In this document: positions 1-11,456 of the stretch, piece after piece
How positions within the stretch are numbered: position 1 is the first letter of the stretch
How the letters are laid out: every line of letters starts with the position of its first letter
Assembly (NCBI RefSeq): GCF_023159225.1
Contig: NC_063174.1
Coordinates: 42,772,191-42,836,190, forward strand
DNA from: Perognathus longimembris pacificus
Taxonomy: Eukaryota > Chordata > Mammalia > Rodentia > Heteromyidae
Direction: 5' to 3'
Length of the DNA stretch: 64,000 nucleotides
Program-made: the position numbers and the translations under genes
Notes under the pieces: model-generated
The model's database searches: none
What the model was told of the DNA's origin: nothing
The model's input: only the letters and a program-made list of their open reading frames with translations

Positions 1-500
1 CTCAGAAGGAGTTATCTTTTTTTGTAACCCATACAATGGCAGCTAGAGTTGTAGTAGAGATGTGCTGTTTCTTACATTCAGAAGTACAGTATCTAACAAA
101 TAGTAGTTACTATGATGCAAACTGTATCAGGAAGGATTCTCGGTTGCAAGCAACAAGAATTGGCTTGGGCTTTCTTCTGGGATACGGGGAATTTTCTGAA
201 GGTATAGCAAGGGCTGAGAAACATGGTTGGAGGCAGGAAGGCCAGGCTTGAGAATCCCCAGAACTCAAAATGAGATGAGGGGTGCTGTGTGGAAGACGGA
301 GCACTGGGAACTTCAACCAAAGCCACTGAAGCAGTGACTAGCTGGCCTGTATCCTGGGGTATCTGCTGTGATAAACATGGCCTCCAGCTGTCCTGCGGCC
401 TTGTCTCAATCCAAGGAGGGAGTGTATGATTGTCTGATTTAGACCCATGTTCTGCCCACTGTTAGGGATCACTGAAAGAGTCAGTAATGGACTCTTTACC
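1..500. other. Unique sequence, no gene seen
   Basis: Ordinary mixed-composition DNA. Short open frames exist on both strands but overlap each other and show no recognisable protein. I see no repeat, promoter or splice signal worth calling. Confidence 0.5.
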
Positions 501-540
501 GACCATGGCATAGCTCAGTGGTAGAGTGCTTCACTAGCAC
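501..540 (+). repeat. ID-like tRNA-derived SINE fragment
   Basis: The stretch reads like the 5' part of a tRNA: a 'tagctcagtggtagagtgc' core (pol III A-box region) without the B-box half. It ends abruptly, so it is a truncated or decayed ID-type element and not a tRNA gene. Confidence 0.5.
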
Positions 541-1971
541 TTCAGAGAGGCAGCAGGGAGGAGAATGGACTGTGGCTTGATTAGTGACTGTTTCTAAACC
601 GTCACTCAATGGGGGATTCCTGATGGTGATGGACAGCCATCTCTTATGCTCCTCCTCTCCCCTCCCCCATTTCCCATTTGAGATCGAAACAAGAAGGGGA
701 TTTTATGTAGGAAGGTCAACAAAGCCACCCCTTGGGTCAGTTTTGAGGGAGGAGAGGTAGTCTATCGTATGCCAGGACAGCTCATCACTTTGTAAACTGA
801 GCCTCAAAACTGCAGGAGCCCAAGAAGCCAAGTCTTCTCTCAAGTTGATGGAGGGACAAAGAGTCTCAGACAGAGCGGGGCACGGTGCCTCCGCCTTGCC
901 ACTCTGATATCTGGAGAAACACTCACTCACTGTTATGCTTTAAAAACAGAGAATCACCCAAAGAAATACTATTTGAGTAAAGAAAGCTGCCTGACAGCTT
1001 CAAGAACACTTACCCCTCACACTGGCTGTTAGCGGAGCAGAGGGAATGCGGTGGAAAGAGTGAGGATCCCGGGGGTGATGAAGGCTGCTTGGCGGGGGTT
1101 CTTGGGCAGAGCCGAAGTATAGGTTTACAGCTTCAGCACGGAGGGGCTGCAAACCACAAGGACACCTGTGACCGACCATGGGGGAAGCACGGGGGTTCCA
1201 GAAAGAAAACAAAAGCGCTGTGTGAAAGATGCAAGATGACACTTTCTGGAGGAGCACAGATACCAAGCAGCATGCGCCGCTGGAGGACACAGCAGGCTGG
1301 AGGATGAGCATAGAGCGCACACTGTGGTGCTCTCCTCAACATCCGGGTGTCAGGAGCTGCTGGGATCCCTAGGATCAGAGGAAGACACAGCGGCTCAGGC
1401 TCCCCAAGGCTGGATGCTGGATGCTCTAAAGGGTGTCCCAGAACACGGCCATGCATTTGAGAACTGGACTCAGTGGAAAGGGTTTCCTGAAATGCGATGG
1501 CATTTTGGGGACCAGAGAGCCTCATCCACCTTGCGGTTTGATGAGGGCCTTAGCACACCAGGGCTGCTGGTGGAGGTTGAGGGAGGGGTGGTGGCGTTTC
1601 CTCCTCATGCTGATGACTGCGCATGCCCAAAACTTTCGGCTGTGCCGTTTCGGAAGAGCCCAGGGATGGAGGAGCTAGGGTGGTGGGAACTGGGTTCTCT
1701 GCCACCTTTGTTCCAGCTCTACACAAGCAGAGCGGGAGCAGTAGAACCCTTTGAATAGAAGTAGCCAAACTTTCCATCTACCCTCCTAGGTTATGTGTGT
1801 TCTGAAGAAATACCCTCAGGTGGAGGCTAGCACACCCTCATGTTCTGGAAGATGGCCATGATGATTTGGTTAATAAACCACCTCCTCTATGGAACTTCCT
1901 GCGACTTCCATGCCTCTTTGATAGTAATCGAAATAGTCATCCATTCTCTCCTGCTCTGTCCTTTGCCCTAC
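541..1971. other. Unique sequence, no gene seen
   Basis: GC-moderate unique DNA. An open frame of 144 codons (1324-1758, plus) overlaps a 130-codon frame on the minus strand. Neither resembles a known protein, and no splice sites or promoter support them, so both are taken as chance. Confidence 0.5.
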
Positions 1972-2062
1972 AAGTATTTACTAAACACCCAGTGCATCCT
2001 GCAGCAGGCCATGCTAGGTTCTGTAGGAATGGTGAACCAGATAGAATGAATGCCCACCCTTG
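1972..2062 (+). repeat. Ancient interspersed repeat, L2/MIR age
   Basis: The 'tatttactaaacacc...gctaggttctgtagg...ggtgaaccagatag' pattern is a decayed form of a common mammalian repeat (tattgagcacctactatgtgccaggcactgtgctaggc type). The family name is uncertain. Confidence 0.4.
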
Positions 2063-2092
2063 AGAAACTTTCAGGCTGGTGGAAAGACAGAT

Positions 2093-2109
2093 CCCCCCCC
2101 CCCCCCCCC
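2093..2109. repeat. Poly-C run
   Basis: Uninterrupted cytosine run of 17 bases. Length is likely to be polymorphic or affected by sequencing error. Confidence 0.9.
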
Positions 2110-2645
2110 GCCATAGCTCTCTTTCCAACCTGCCCCAGCATCCAGGCTATCCTCTTACACCCTGGCCCTCCCTGAAGGCCAGGTGAATCGTGATGGATAC
2201 TAAGCTGCTCATCAACAGCTCTAGGAGCAGTGCTGGGCCCTGAACCCAATTTGAGGAAGTACTGCCTGTGCTAGTCTCCATTCTGCAGACTTCGGAGGCT
2301 GGTGTCCAAAGGCTTTCTTTCCTCTCCCTCCCAGCAGCCTTAAAGTGCTGCTTCTACCTGCAAGACCATGAAGGGAGAGAGGTAGTAAAGCCAGTCACCA
2401 GCCTGTCTGGTGATAGAGGGCCGAGGCTGTCATGGCAGAGGACAAGACATCTGTGCTAAAACACCCAGGATCACCGAGCAGCCAGTGAAGGAAGCTGGGC
2501 CACAGCCTCAACATGGTAGTCATGTCTCCTGTCTGTACCTGTGCCCTTGGAGAGGGTGGTCCTCCTCCATATGCCCATCGTTACATTTCCCCATGGAAAC
2601 CGTACTATACTATGCAAGGGAATGGGAAAGTAGGGTAAATTTTTC
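2110..2645. other. Unique sequence, nothing seen
   Basis: No recognisable repeat, RNA gene or coding pattern. Confidence 0.45.
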
Positions 2646-2663
2646 AAAAAAAAAAAAAAAAAA
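2646..2663. repeat. Poly-A run
   Basis: Run of 18 adenines. No upstream retrocopy could be recognised, so I treat it as a simple repeat. Confidence 0.8.
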
Positions 2664-2841
2664 CACTGGCCACAAGATAAAGGAAGTGAAAAAGTAGCAA
2701 TGAACTACCAGAAGTTAGAAAGTAAATGAACATGTGGTTACTCACCTGGATGATGAGCAGAGAAGCAGAAACCAAGACCTGGAATTGGGGTCAGGAGAGA
2801 GAGAGCAGAGCAGGAGGAGGTTCAGAAAGGCTAGCTTAAAA

Positions 2842-2938
2842 GTGGTGCTGTGGCTCAGAGTGGTAGGGCACTAGACCTGAGTGAAAGAGTTCTGGGACAG
2901 TGCCCTGAGTTCAAGCCCCATGACATGAAGCAAAAAGG
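2842..2938 (+). repeat. tRNA-like SINE monomer (shared 3' half)
   Basis: Contains the A-box-like 'gtggctcagagtggtaggg' and B-box-like 'gagttcaagcccc' of the common 3' module, with a short A-rich end. The 5' head is missing. Confidence 0.75.
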
Positions 2939-3972
2939 CTAGCTTTCAGCAGCACCAGCCACCACTTAAAAATAAGAGGACAGAGGGAACTCAAACCAGA
3001 AGGACTGTCTTGCACTTGGCAAAGAACCCTTTTCATATATCCCGATGGGAGCCTATCTACCCTCTCCCACCCCAGAGAATGGATTGAAGTTCATTTTCTA
3101 GAGAAACAGGGCCAGAGCAGCTTTGCATTCTGACCTCCAGACACTGCTGAGGGAAGGGTCTCAGGAAAGCAGGAGAACTCAATGGCCTCTCCTCCTTCCC
3201 TGTTTGATGCCTAAACACTTTGACAGTCCAACCTATAAACAGCTCTTCTCTGGGAAAACCAGAGACTCCAAAGAGACCGGAGCCTAGGGTCTGCTTCCTT
3301 GCATGGGAGCTCGGGCTTCCTGCTTTACTTTGTCTCCAGGAAACTTGACTTTGAGCCTTCGGCTCATCTCAAGCAGTCCTCTGGGGATTCCACTATGTAT
3401 TTCTGGCCTCTAAGTTTATTCTCCACTTTTATTATGCCATGATATTTTCATTGCATCTTGATTCCGCTCATGGATGCTTTCACTCATTCATCAATGCAAC
3501 AAACATAGCAATAGGCGGAGCTGCAGGTAGCAAGCAGGCTTGGTGCTGAGGGCCAGGGACTAGAATCTCCCGGACTCTGTATGCTAGCATGGTGTATATG
3601 CATTTTAGTAAGTGTTGGAAATATGCACAAGTGTATCGACACACACACACACTTCCTTCCATCTGAGATTTTGCTTTTTTGTGCTTTCTGTTACCCACTA
3701 TCCAAAAATGTTAAATAGAGAATCTTGTTATCTTTTTAATACTATCAAATATCTGATTTGGTACTATGTTTTAATATTTGCTTTCAAACTCTTAATGAAA
3801 TTTCTGATACATTCTTTCATATGACATTTAGATGTAAAGAAACCATTACATTAAGGTGTTACATAGAGTATGGGTAAATGTTAAAGTTTTTCAAATTTTC
3901 AAAAGTGTTTTTATAGTTGAGTCTTTCTATATAACAGTATACATTTAATCTCTATTTAAAAAGTAGTTCTAA
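2939..3972. other. Unique sequence, AT-rich toward the right
   Basis: No coding pattern. The right part (about 3690-3970) is AT-rich and could be a decayed L1, but no diagnostic L1 motif is visible. Confidence 0.4.
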
Positions 3973-4204
3973 AAGCTGGGCACTTGTGGCTCATGCCTGT
4001 AACACTAACTACTCAGGAGGATGAGATTTGAGGAACACAGTTCAAAGCCCAGGCAGGAAAGTTTATGAGGCTATTATCTACAATAAATTACTCAGAAAAA
4101 GCTGAGTGCTGTGGCTCAAGTGGTAGAGTGCTAGCCTTGAGCAAAAGAAGCTCAGGGACAGTGCCCAGGCCCTGGGTTCGAGCCTCAGTACTGGCAAAAA
4201 AAAA
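3973..4204 (+). repeat. SINE family A (B1-like head + tRNA-like tail)
   Basis: Full-length copy. The 7SL/B1-like head has 'ggctcatgcctgtaac', followed by an 'attatctacaataaattactc' linker, then the tRNA-like half ending 'gggttcgagcctcagtactgg' and an A-tail. The B-box is well preserved. Confidence 0.9.
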
Positions 4205-4429
4205 TAGTTGTCCTACATATTTCTCCAAGGAGATCTTACAAATGCGCTATTGACAAATATGTTGCTCTTATGTTTTGTATGCTACAGCTTTATTGTGAAT
4301 GAAAACATCAATGAAATTTAAATGTTCATTTCTTTTGGGGAGAGGGCGGTTAAGTGATTCATTTTTATTGATCTATGTAACTGTGATCTCACTTTATTGC
4401 TGATATCTGGGGTTTGGTTTCTTTTTGGT

Positions 4430-4664
4430 TGTTGTTGTTTTTTGCTGGTCCTGGAGCTTGAACTCAGGACTTGGTCTTTGTCCCTCAGCCTCTCTGTGCT
4501 TTATCACTTGAGCCACAGCACCACTTCTGGCTTTTTCTGAGTAGTTTATTGGAGATGAGTCTCACAGACTTTCCTGCCTGGGCTGGCTTTAAACTGTGAG
4601 CCTTCTATCTCAGCCTCCTGAGTAGCTAGGATTACAAGTGCGGGCCACGAGGGCCCAGTGCCTT
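4430..4664 (-). repeat. SINE family A, reversed
   Basis: T-rich tail at the left, then the reversed tRNA-like half ('cttgaactcaggac'), the linker and the reversed B1-like head ('agcctcctgagtagctagg'). Near full length. Confidence 0.88.
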
Positions 4665-5394
4665 TATGGTTTTAACAGATTCTTTTACAAAAAGAAAACT
4701 CCAGAACTAAAGCATAAGCTTTGCAACCTCCCACCTCCTGAGAAGCAGAGTATCATCTCCTGACCTCACACTCCTGCCTGGGATGTCAATCATTCCTTTG
4801 CCCAGTGCATCCATGCTGTCTATGCTACCCTTCTGGTAGTCATGTAGTAGCTGCCTCTGTCAACAGATCTACTGTCAGAACATTGTAGTGCCTGGGTCAA
4901 AGGAACCCTGCTTTCATTTCATAATAACCCTAAGCTCTAGAATAGTAATTTGGATCATGTACATATATCAAAGAGGAACCCCCAAACTCCTCCTTTTAAG
5001 GAGAAAGGCCTAAGTCTAGAGAGGGTTCAGCACTGTCCATGATTTCAGGCATGCGCAGTGACTCCTTGAACACATCTGTGGAGGACAACGGGAGGACGAC
5101 TGTGATCATCCCCCCTGGGATAGCTGTTACACCGCCCTCTGAAAGCAGACAGCAAGTGGCAAATCCCACTGGCACTTAGCACCCTACTGCAAGACCCTGC
5201 CGTTAGAGACAATCCCTAGCCACTTGAGGAGCACCGGCATGAATCCAGTTACTGCTTCTGTCAATAGCAGGTCCTTGCTGGGAGGAGGATCTCACTGTCC
5301 TGGGGGTGTCCTGCTCTGTGGGTACACACCAGCCTGCCAGGGGTTTCACCGGCCTGAGATGTTCACCAGGTAGCAGCTACACCCTTTGCTCAGT
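4665..5394. other. Unique sequence, no gene seen
   Basis: Mixed-composition DNA without recognisable repeats or exon-like structure. Confidence 0.45.
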
Positions 5395-5517
5395 AGCACA
5401 TTTTGTATCAGAGAAGTCAATTGAGATCTACAGCCCTGCTTCCCGTTTGCTTTCATAAATAAATATATTAAATCGGGGAGCCAAAATTTATTTCTGGCAA
5501 CAGCTTGCAGGAGACAC

Positions 5518-5560
<43 letters not shown>

Positions 5561-5835
5561 TTATTCACAGCTTCTCAAGCAGCCCCAGCCTCTTCCACCC
5601 CCCACCCCCCCAGGCATGACTTTCTCTCTTAAAATTTTATTTTTAATTTGTTATGATAAATGAGTGGCACCTCTGACAGCCGATTCCCAGAGATTAATAG
5701 AAACGACACAATATTTACGTCGGCGCTACGAACAATTATCCTGCCATCTATCTCTGAGATTATCTTCCTGATTGAAAACTACTCATCCGTGTAATCGGAA
5801 TTATTTGGAATTAGAAGGGAATTTATAGCCCCCCT
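5395..5835. promoter_or_regulatory. Candidate conserved regulatory block, CpG-retaining
   Basis: AT-rich, non-repetitive DNA with many homeodomain-type TAAT/ATTA cores and GATA-like cores. Seven CpGs lie within 5704-5796, unusual in this CpG-poor window. A (CT)n tract splits the block. There is no open frame of note. Enhancer function is inferred from composition; conservation could not be tested. Confidence 0.45.
5519..5556. repeat. (CT)n microsatellite
   Basis: Perfect CT dinucleotide array inside the AT-rich block. Confidence 0.95.
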
Positions 5836-6265
5836 TGAGCTCGCTGTCTCCCGTCGCCTCCATACCTCGGTCTCCATCAGTCTCTTGTCTCTCGTCTGGG
5901 TCTTTGGCCTTCTCGTCCATCCTGATGATGAGACAGAGGAAAATTCTCTCCCTTTTTGGAGGGCTGCTTGTCAGGGAAGGGAACATCTCTTTGGGAGTAT
6001 CCTGGCAGTGCCCGGAATCTCGGTGGTTAGAGAAATTAGGGGTCAGAGAGGCCATCTTGTAAGAGCAAGATAGATAAATGTAACCTGGAGTAAGAGGTTG
6101 AATGTGAAGGCAGAGAGGAAAGGTGACTTTGGAAAGCACATGGAGTCAGGTGGTGACAAGAATAAGGAGTGTGAAAGGGCAAGCCAGGCCTCCGACAGTA
6201 GTGTTGGGATGGCCAGCTAGAGATGGTTCCAGCAAGTTCAGCTCAGGCTGCAGAGCAAATACCAC
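5836..6265. other. Unique sequence, no gene seen
   Basis: A 112-codon minus-strand frame (5801-6139) overlaps plus-strand frames and resembles no protein I know. Confidence 0.4.
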
Positions 6266-6570
6266 AGGCTCTGTGTAAACACAGAGGTTATTTCTCACAG
6301 TTTTGGGGGCTGCAAGTTGATGGCCACCTTCCTTGTTTGCAGATGGCCACCTTCTTAGCCTCTCATGTGGCAGAGAGAGAGGGGAGGGAGGGAGAGGTGA
6401 GAAGGAGAGGAGAGGAGAGAGGAGAACAACAGCTCCTCATCACAAGGGCTCTACCATGGTGATTGAGTTATGTCCCAGTCTCCCAGAAGTTCTATCTCCG
6501 AATACTATCACGTTGGAAATTAAGGTTTCCGCATCCAGTTTTCAGGAAGGCACAAACATTACATCTGTGA
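6266..6570 (-). mobile_element. Old MaLR-type (MLT1-like) LTR remnant
   Basis: Read on the minus strand, the order of landmarks fits MLT1/MST LTRs: an 'aatgtttgtgcc' start region, a trace of 'gtgatagtattcgg', 'ccatggtagagcc', the 'gccacatgaga' block, a pair of 'ggtggccatct' blocks, and 'ctgtgagaaataa', which includes the AATAAA signal. A purine-rich expansion (6376-6423) interrupts it. Ancient and decayed, with no internal ERV genes nearby. Confidence 0.7.
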
Positions 6571-6744
6571 CAGACATTCTGAGAAGGGTGAGTCAGAATA
6601 GAGCCTGGAGCCTAGACCATACCAAAGCCCACATTGGGGTTTTATATGTGGGGACTGACAATAGCCAAAGGCCCTGCTTGACAGGCAGTCTGGGGGGTGA
6701 GAGTCCTCCTTGAGCAGCCTGTTCCCAGCTGGTAGCCCTAGTGG

Positions 6745-7025
6745 GTATAGATTTGAACTCTGGGGTCAAACTGACCTCAGATTGATTCCTCTTTGTGCCA
6801 GTTCAAAGCTGTGTGACTCCTGATCCTTAGGAAAGTTCTCTAACCCTTCCAGGCTTCAACTTTCAATTTATAAATCCCTAATTTGCAACCCTCCCTGTTT
6901 GTGCACAATTTGAAAATGAGAGGTAGCAATTGTACCTACACCAGGCGTTGATGTTGACTGAGTAGGAGCAGGCCTGCAGGGCGCTTGCATAATTCCTAGT
7001 ACATCAGAAGGGCTCGTCCTATGTA
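6745..7025 (+). repeat. MIR
   Basis: Landmarks in order: 'gatttgaactctgggg', 'gctgtgtgactcc', 'aaatccctaat' and a terminal 'cataattcctagtacatcagaagggctc'. This follows the MIR core with its CORE-SINE tail, with typical divergence. Confidence 0.7.
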
Positions 7026-8744
7026 GAGATTATAGATACACTAAACCCCTAGCCCTATGCCCCTTTAAAAGACAAAAGCCTGGGTTTCTGAGCAACCCTG
7101 TTTTGCTGGAGTCACCCTGATGACCGGTCCTCCTGCAGCCTCCTCCTCCTCCATCCTCTTGCCCTCCTCCTGTGTGTTCTGTGACTCTGAGTCTAGGCAT
7201 TCATATACCCTGGGCTGTGCACTGATTGGACACCTCTATTGTAATTAGGTGTTTTAGAAGGTAACACTTTGTCAATTGAGTCCCACAGCATTCTAACTGG
7301 TTAATTCCTAGTCAGGTCCCTTCTACATATCTCTCAGAAAGGAATGGTCATCTAGAAGGGGCTAGGGAGAGGCAGAGGCCAGATATTCGGAAACAATGTC
7401 TCTTTTGCATCTTGGTTTTGTGGTGATAGGCCAAGATGCTTTCCAGGGGCCTTGTGTGGTGCTAGCTAATTTACTTGTTCATTGTCCCTTCAGAGCTTAT
7501 GTTACAAAGGACTGGGACATTTGTCTTGCTCATACTGCCTTCCTCTCTCTTTTTGGGTAGCTTGCTCTGGTGAAGGAAGCTGCCATATTGGGAGTAGTCC
7601 TGTGGAGAGGCCTAGAAGAGCTGTGGATGACTTCTGGTCAACAGACAGGAGGACCTGAACATCCCCCCACCCCACCCCCGGCCCGCCGAGTAAGTCTGGA
7701 GTGAGTGACAAATGAGTCTGGAAGTGTGAGAGGAAAGATGGTCACCCTAGCCCATGCACTGACTGGGGCCTTGTGTAAGATGTTAAGCCAGAGGACCCAG
7801 TCAAGCTGTTCCTAGAATCCCAGCCCCCAGCAATGCTGAGATCATAAGCGACTGAGTGGGGTAATTTGTTTCACAGCCATAGACAACTATACGGCAACGA
7901 ACAGCCCTGCCAAGAGCAGTTGGCATGACACATGACACTTCGAAGTGATCAGAAAAGGGTATGCTTGGGCAAACCAAACAGAATATTACATTCCTCTGCT
8001 CCCCCTCTCTTTCTCACCCCCTTACATGTTCATATTTCTGTACTAAGCTGAGCACACACAGCTTTCTTTCCATTGATCTCAAGCTCATCTTATAGAAACG
8101 AGATCATCACAGTGTATCATAGGTTCCCTGTTTCTCTCCACAGCCAAGTCCTTCTTCTGACCACCTGTGTCCAGCACATGGACTGGTAACACCAGCCAGC
8201 CCCAGGAAGAAGCTGCTAGACAGGAAACATGTGCAGTTATGTGTATGGCTGCCCTTTTCGCAGGAATCTCTTTGGATGCAAATAGATGATTCTTCAGAGG
8301 ACCAGGGCAGGGCCTAGGGACAGAAGCTGAACTTTATTTAAAAATGACAGTGAGATGTCTGTATTTGTTTGGAGTGGGGAACGAGGGCAGGGGGCACCGC
8401 AGCGAAGCCTGTGCTGTTCTGATGGGAACTGGGAACAGAGCAGACGAGGCCATTGACACCATATCTTCCGCAAGCTGAGCGCCTGAACTTGCTCATCTCT
8501 AAGCAGCATCTGATGCTGGAGGAGCCTCAGCCCTAATTCAGGCCTCGGAGGCCACCTCCTCCTCAGAGGGGCCATGGGGCACGCGGAGAGCCACTGGGAT
8601 AACCAGTCTTAATACTAGCAGAAGATGAGATGGGAGAGGGTGGGTTGAAGGGGGGGGGGGGGTGGGAGGGGAGTCTGGGAAAAGGAAATGATTGCGGGAG
8701 AAACAGATGCAATTGAGCAAGACTCCTGGAGATGGATTTCCCTG
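7026..8744. other. Unique sequence with a G-run, no gene seen
   Basis: No repeat or exon is recognisable. A run of 13 guanines followed by TGGGAGGGG lies near 8650-8672. A 93-codon minus-strand frame (8294-8575) has no recognised similarity. Confidence 0.45.
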
Positions 8745-8935
8745 CCTTGGTCCAAACTCAAATCCCTGTGCTCAGATTAATTAGCAAGGAAATATTTTCC
8801 TGTCTGCAGAAAAAAGGCTGCTGGATTGCCAGTGGGACACGAGGGTGGGCAGTCTATCAAATAACTACTAATTAGGTTACTTCCCACTGCTGTTGACTTG
8901 CCAGGGACATGCTCCTGGACCAAAATAAAAGGGGG
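8745..8935. promoter_or_regulatory. Candidate conserved regulatory block
   Basis: Non-repetitive, AT-rich segment with paired homeodomain-type cores ('cagattaattagc' at about 8774 and 'actactaattagg' at about 8864). The motif is suggestive only. Confidence 0.3.
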
Positions 8936-9102
8936 AGGAGGGGAGAGGAACAGAGGCAGAGACAGAGAACACGCCATGCTCCCCTCGGCTCATTTTAGAA
9001 GATCATTGCCAGGGATGAGGCAGGAGAATCAGTCCAAAGCCCAGGGAGGAGAGGGCAGGAGAGAAGTTGTGCGCTAGTTAGCAGACAGCAGGGCTGAGAA
9101 CT

Positions 9103-9168
9103 GCAGCATGTGTGCATGCGTGGACGTGCATGCACGCGCTCACATGCATGCGTGTGCATGTGTGTGTA
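9103..9168. repeat. Alternating purine-pyrimidine (TG/CA/CG) tract
   Basis: Imperfect TGCATG/TGCGTG alternation with interspersed CpG steps. This is the composition that favours left-handed DNA. Confidence 0.75.
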
Positions 9169-9209
9169 AATGTCTTTCACAAATGATCTGAAGGCTTGTT
9201 CAGTAAAGG

Positions 9210-9437
9210 TGCCAGTCCTGGGGCTTGAACTCAGGGCCTGGGCACTATCCATGAGCATTTTAGCTCAAGGCTAGCTTTCTATGACTTAAGCCACAGCTCC
9301 AGTTTTGGCTTTTGGGTGGTTAATTAGCGATAAGAGTGTCACAGACTTTCCTGCTTGGGCTGTCTTTGAATTGCAGTCCTCAGGTCTCAACTTCCTGAGT
9401 AACTAGGATTATAGGCATGAGCCACCAGACTCCCCCC
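9210..9437 (-). repeat. SINE family A, reversed
   Basis: Starts with 'gccagtcctggggcttgaac' (reversed tail end) and closes with the reversed B1-like head 'gagccaccagactcc'. Near full length. Confidence 0.88.
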
Positions 9438-9652
9438 GTTTTTTTTTTTTGTTTTTTTTTTTTGCCAGTCCTGGTGCTTGAACTCAGGGCCTGAGCACTG
9501 TCCCTGGCTGCTTTTTGTTCAAGGCTAGCACTCTACCACTTGAGCCATAGCTCCACTTTTGGCTTTTTCTATATATGTGGTGCTGAGGAATTGAACCCAG
9601 GGCTTCATGTATATGAGGCAAGCACTCTACCACTAGGCCATAGTCCCAGCCC
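9438..9652 (-). repeat. SINE family B (ID head + shared tail), reversed
   Basis: Long T-tract (reversed A-tail), reversed shared half, the linker 'tatatatgtggtgctgagg', then the reversed ID head ending 'ccatagtcccagccc'. The ID B-box 'gaattgaaccc' is present. It abuts the preceding family A copy. Confidence 0.92.
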
Positions 9653-9688
9653 TCTATCCCCCTTTTTGGGATAGATAAAGAAAATGGA

Positions 9689-9900
9689 GCCAGGCACTGT
9701 AATCCTAGCTGCTCAGGAGGCTGAGATCTGAGGATCATGATTCAAAACCAACTTGGGCAGGAAAGTCTGCAAGACTCTTATCTACAATTAACCACCAGAA
9801 AATCACAAGTGGTAGAGCACTAGATTTGAGCTGAAGAGCTTAGGAACAGTGCCCAGGCCTAGAGTTCAAGCCCCACAACTGACCAAAAAATAAACAAAGA
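9689..9900 (+). repeat. SINE family A, internally deleted head
   Basis: The head reads 'gccaggcactgtaatccta', missing the usual 'ggtggctcatgcc' segment. The linker and tRNA-like half remain. Confidence 0.85.
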
Positions 9901-9914
9901 ACTAGAGTTCAGAA

Positions 9915-10015
9915 AAGTTTAGTAATTTTCCCTTGGTCATACAGCAAGTAATAACTTGTAAAGCTGTTTTGAACCCAAGATCTGCCTAACCCTTAACTTC
10001 TGCTGTATGATGATA
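9915..10015 (-). repeat. MIR, reversed
   Basis: 'tagtaattttcccttggtcatacagcaagtaa' type order followed by 'gaacccaagatctg' fits a reversed MIR core (gtaacttgcccaaggtcacacagc and gaacccaggcagtctg). Confidence 0.65.
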
Positions 10016-10084
10016 AGCACGTTTGGCACTACACATTCCCTTCTTTCTTACTCCCCTGCCTAAGTTTCCTGACTTTTCAGGGCC

Positions 10085-10410
10085 TATTCTTCGACATGTC
10101 ACCTGCAAAAACCTTCACGGTTCTTGTAAGGCACCACAATTTTCTCCAAGATCTGATAGTGACCCTGAGATGCCATCATCTTGGTCTTCCCCTTGGTGCA
10201 GAGCTGAGTTTGAATCATAGGAAACTGACAAGCACCCATTTTCTTTTCCGCATCCATGTTTCTGCAAGGGAGAACAGAACTCCACTCTACTGGGAGCATC
10301 TTCTACTGCCATCTTCACTGTGCCCAGGTGGAATTTGTTTCCGTCCTTTTGTCTTCCCTGGATACCAGTCAGGTGCATGAGCTGGCGCAGGCGCAGTGGG
10401 CCTCAGCCCA
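10085..10410 (-). other. Exon- or retrocopy-like segment, unidentified
   Basis: On the minus strand two overlapping frames stay open for 66-87 codons. One begins in a good ATG context near 10253 and contains a lysine-rich run 'CTKGKTKMMASQGHYQILEK'. The upstream side holds 'gcgcaggcgcagtgggc', a pattern frequent in 5' UTRs. There is no A-tail, TSD or splice pair, and I cannot name a parent gene. It may be a decayed retrocopy or chance. Confidence 0.2.
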
Positions 10411-11410
10411 TCTCTTCTCCTGGGCAGCCCACCCTTTTCTCCCACCTTTCCCTTCAGCTCAGAGTGAAACATAGGTCACTCCGGTACTGTCTACAGTGAG
10501 CCTCCTTCCCAGTGCGTCAGTTCTATTCTCCACTGCTACCAACGTTCTCTTGAAGGGCTCACCCTCCTGTGAACATAGCTCTTTGTGGCTTCAGTACCAG
10601 CCGGTGCGTTTTTGGAGGGCAAGAACTTTTTCCTTAAATACCTTCTGGTTAGCATTGCACCTGGGTTATGCATGGCCAAGCACGCTGGGTGACAGCAGAT
10701 GCCTTACCAATGCTACCTGCCTCTAAATGTCCTACTTTGTAATATTGGCCCTGGACATCCCACTTGAAGGACTGGGGTGCCTGGATATCTCATGCTGAAT
10801 GCAAAGGAAAGGTACACTCAGGCTCCCGCTCAACATGGTATAAGCACAAACCTCATCCAGAAGGCGCTGCTCCTGCCAGATGGAGCTGGAATGAAGGCCC
10901 TGCCACTGCTGATCTCAGACCTTTAGAAGACAGATCCAAGCTTGAAGGCTGGGTTGAGGGCTGCCAAGGGGAAGGGAAGACACACCGAAGAGGCTGGGAA
11001 TGAAAGAGTGTCCCGGAAAACCTGCCTCCCTGGAACAGGTCCTGAGTGAGCAGAAGAAATCTCTCCATAGAGGGGTGAGATGGCAGAGCCAAGTGGGTTA
11101 CCTAAAAATAGCGGTGCTGCTTTCCCACAGTGAGGGGCCGGCCCTCTCTGCTCTTTGTCTGGGCTGCTTGGTGCACGTTGGCTTGTTTAACAAGAATCAA
11201 AGATGGAGAACTGTAGCATCCACCAAAAGTTGGAAATCTGCAGCCTCTTCTCCCATGAGCAACCAGACAGGTGAGCTGAAGGCCCGGAAAGACCCCAAGG
11301 GCGCAGAGGGTTGGGTGGGACATGAGGAGGCTGGCACGGCTGGATGCTTCCCTCAGCGGGCATCATGGTAGTGGGGGTGATGAATGACCCTTACCCAGTC
11401 ATGGAGATTT
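10411..11410. other. Unique sequence, no gene seen
   Basis: GC-moderate DNA. A 123-codon plus frame (11000-11371) overlaps a 73-codon minus frame and lacks any family signature. Confidence 0.45.
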
Positions 11411-11456
11411 CACACACATGCACACATGCGCGTGCGCACACACACACACACACGCT
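11411..11456. repeat. (CA)n with CpG steps
   Basis: Alternating CA/TG/CG tract with 'gcgcgtgcgc' near its centre. Confidence 0.85.

Noticed and set aside
2600..2670. Poly-A run as the tail of a processed pseudogene
   Set aside because: No recognisable gene-derived sequence upstream and no flanking duplication.
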